From assembly GCA_013698215.1 (NCBI GenBank), contig JACCVJ010000638.1, forward strand, positions 1 to 6,670: a stretch of DNA of 6,670 nt, read 5' to 3'. This document shows, piece by piece, positions 6,301 to 6,670 of the stretch; positions within the stretch are counted from its first letter, which is position 1, and each line of letters opens with the position of its first letter. The position numbers were made by a program, and so were the translations under genes. The DNA is from Tatlockia sp. GTDB lineage: Bacteria; Cyanobacteriota; Cyanobacteriia; Cyanobacteriales; Chroococcidiopsidaceae. The notes below the pieces were generated by a model. The model ran no database searches. It had not been told where the DNA came from and was given only the letters and a program-made list of their open reading frames with translations.

Positions 6301-6670
6301 TTCGTGATCCATATTTTACTGATCCATCCCTCCAACTAAGGGAAAGATCGGCTGCACAGGAATCTGTATCAAGTTGCGAACAAATGGATCACGAAAAAAC
6401 TGTATCAAGTTGCGAACAAATGGATCACGAAAACCCTATAGATCTATATAAGGGTTTTCGTGATCCATATTTTACTGATCCATTTCCCCAAGTAGTTCAA
6501 GAGGAAGCTCCCACTACAATAGAGCAGGTAAATTTGGCGATTTGGGGCGCACTTCGGCAATTGCGAGACCCTGGGCAGAAGATTATTCAAACTGCGATCG
6601 CTCAAATTGTCGGAGTAAGCCAGGGGTGCATTTCCCAGTCTAAAAAAATATTACAAACGCTAATAGAGGA
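3303..6670 (+). CDS. Plasmid replication protein, CyRepA1/DUF3854-like primase-helicase (3' end outside window)
   Basis: This protein probably initiates plasmid replication. The frame is open from ATG 3303 to the window edge (at least 1122 codons). The start is set by the TAATG overlap with the 90-aa gene. Residues about 100-290 form a Toprim-like DUF3854 region: ICEGAKKA (E165) and YDHD (D223, D225) match Toprim acidic motifs. Residues about 320-635 form a superfamily-2-like helicase core resembling origin-binding helicases: Walker A APKGSGKT (326-333), VLTYRQQLG (352-360), VIVDECE (411-417), LADAD (458-462), SPVIESGVS (586-594) and QSLFRLR (619-625, with Q619, R623 and R625 as motif VI-like residues). 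A charged, coiled-coil-like linker spans about 724-800. Residues 980-1060 contain unusual in-frame repeats. A helix-turn-helix-like segment (about 1097-1117, AIAQIVGVSQGCISQSKK) may bind DNA. The family name rests on remembered architecture; the motifs themselves are directly visible. Confidence 0.85.
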   Translation, partial: MLTPKHQYELNNSGIDPDIAQLNFKSLEGSAFHERHHYSEKLERTNTGRLGSKYLYRSSHCEAGVLYCSGLDPLNNWQSMAWGASKPDHPREDYQKPGKFIKYEHPPLVETRTFFLRVSLSIWKKIAKRYKLALPENIIVDSNGEALGFWAWVLNNPKISITICEGAKKAACLLSAGFVAIALPGIYGGYRSKDSQGNKIDPYLIPDLRVIAQKERLISICYDHDLKPSTIRNVNIAISQLGRLFQASGCDVKVISLPGTEKGVDDFILARGVEAFEKLYDSALPLILWRTSLFNQLTYEPNKIVSTKYLGSIDVPNNAKLVAIKAPKGSGKTEAIAQLCQEAYQNGQAAIVLTYRQQLGKELARRFKLPYKTEVHQTPEGKLYGFSLCVDSAHSRSEVGFRGDSWGDALVIVDECESIVWHTLNSSTCTKNRLSILKELETLFTEALSNNSLGRVILADADLTDLSIDFVKGIAGEDDLQPYLVLSEYKNETGTEVFSYQSSAALYLKLKQELKSGGKHFVLTAGQKTGSKWGTQNLQKDLQKQFPEKKILVIDRDTVADPNHPGYGCIDNLNEVLLQYDLVICSPVIESGVSIDLYNRFAAVWSFSPGVVPTNNVRQSLFRLRDFKVPRHIYMSERGLPTSFIGNGAVSITALRAGEFKKAQANFNCLLNAGITVDESGSVESNAIALEIWLKMACRHNAGCHQYRKTILADLQAEGCRIIEVDSDLNKEDEKALSEAMSESRDELTLKEAQQVVLAEAPASQIEYEALKKKKSKTLEERHSEANYEIKTRYLAKPTVDIVLKDWDGWYPQLRLHYYLSVGNQYLSSRDAKKFADLATDGRSWIPDTNRALLSNKVKALKALGIDKLLTPGVDWTADSPEVQQIIEKALLCDKDIKLFLGVTVRANNSPMAIVQELLNQTVGFKLSQPPKGETQFIEKGIDSQGKRERVRIYNFIFPDDRGEVFDRWLLQDAGVSVRESVSSCEQMDHENPIDLYKGFRDPYFTDPSLQLRERSAAQESVSSCEQMDHEKTVSSCEQMDHENPIDLYKGFRDPYFTDPFPQVVQEEAPTTIEQVNLAIWGALRQLRDPGQKIIQTAIAQIVGVSQGCISQSKKILQTLIE
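6264..6312. repeat. Palindrome, copy A (16-bp perfect arms)
   Basis: ATGGATCACGAAAACC at 6264-6279 is the exact reverse complement of 6297-6312. The centre contains the smaller palindrome ATAGATCTAT. As DNA it could extrude a cruciform or bind a dimer; as mRNA it forms a long hairpin inside the coding region. Confidence 0.85.
6420..6468. repeat. Palindrome, copy C (18-bp perfect arms)
   Basis: Bases 6420-6437 pair exactly with 6451-6468 around a 13-nt centre. The single base that differs from copy A (g6452) restores pairing, so the arms are 18 bp here instead of 16. The longer perfect pairing in this copy may mean that pairing is maintained or that this copy is closer to the original. Confidence 0.85.

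Larger units (their letters stand above)
6240..6483 (+). repeat. In-frame palindromic repeats within the replication gene
   Basis: Copy A (6244-6327) and copy C (6400-6483) are 84 bp each and differ at one base (a6296 versus g6452). Copy B is a partial repeat (6360-6397) matching 6240-6277. Offsets are 120 bp (A to B), 36 bp (B to C) and 156 bp (A to C), all multiples of three, so the frame is kept. Each copy encodes VSSCEQMDHE; full copies continue with NPIDLYKGFRDPYFTDP. The repeats lie between the linker region and the C-terminal helix-turn-helix, where insertions are tolerable. They also contain the palindromes and octamers described separately. Confidence 0.9.

Noticed and set aside
6240..6483. 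CRISPR-like array or recombination (attC/dif) site
   Set aside because: The repeats are irregularly spaced (120 and 36 bp), lie in an open reading frame, and there are too few for an array. The palindrome arms are longer than dif half-sites and the expected core spacing is absent.
1575..6601. GCGATCGC octamers as regulatory sites
   Set aside because: These match HIP1, which is abundant genome-wide in many cyanobacteria. I use them as a taxonomic hint, not as specific regulators.

Overview
The window looks like part of a cyanobacterial plasmid. It carries seven exact copies of the cyanobacterial HIP1 octamer GCGATCGC (1575, 2711, 2728, 3132, 3840, 4305 and 6594). Its largest gene encodes a plasmid replication protein of the cyanobacterial CyRepA1/DUF3854 type. 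All supportable genes are on the + strand. No rRNA, tRNA, CRISPR array or intact insertion sequence was seen.

Left part (1-1610): a non-coding leader holds a promoter-like signal embedded in a perfect 12-bp inverted repeat (102-113/130-141), probably an operator. Three small unrecognised genes follow in the same direction: a 109-aa protein with a Cys-rich C-terminal half, a 65-aa acidic protein preceded by a strong hairpin, and a 217-aa protein. A terminator-like hairpin with a T-run (1576-1607) closes this group.

Middle (1611-3030): one 282-aa unrecognised gene (1721-2569) stands alone between two terminator-like hairpins and has no HIP1 site. A gap of about 460 bp follows, with two HIP1 sites, marginal short reading frames, an AT-rich stretch and a 13-bp inverted repeat. 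It ends in a leader hairpin that overlaps a good Shine-Dalgarno sequence.

Right part (3031-6670): a two-gene replication unit. A 90-aa small protein overlaps the start of the replication gene by one base (TAATG), which suggests translational coupling. The replication protein is at least 1122 aa and runs off the window. It combines a Toprim-like DUF3854 region, a superfamily-2-like helicase core (Walker A, DECE box, motif V- and VI-like segments), a charged linker and a C-terminal helix-turn-helix-like segment. The layout recalls ssr7036-slr7037 on Synechocystis plasmid pSYSA, compared here from memory.

The most unusual structure is inside the replication gene, at 6240-6483. An 84-bp, 28-codon unit occurs twice with one mismatch, plus a third partial copy. 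Each full copy encodes a long near-perfect palindrome, and all spacings (120, 36 and 156 bp) are multiples of three. The region contains seven copies of the octamer ATGGATCA or its complement. It may be an in-frame palindromic repeat element, an iteron-like cluster within the gene, or both.
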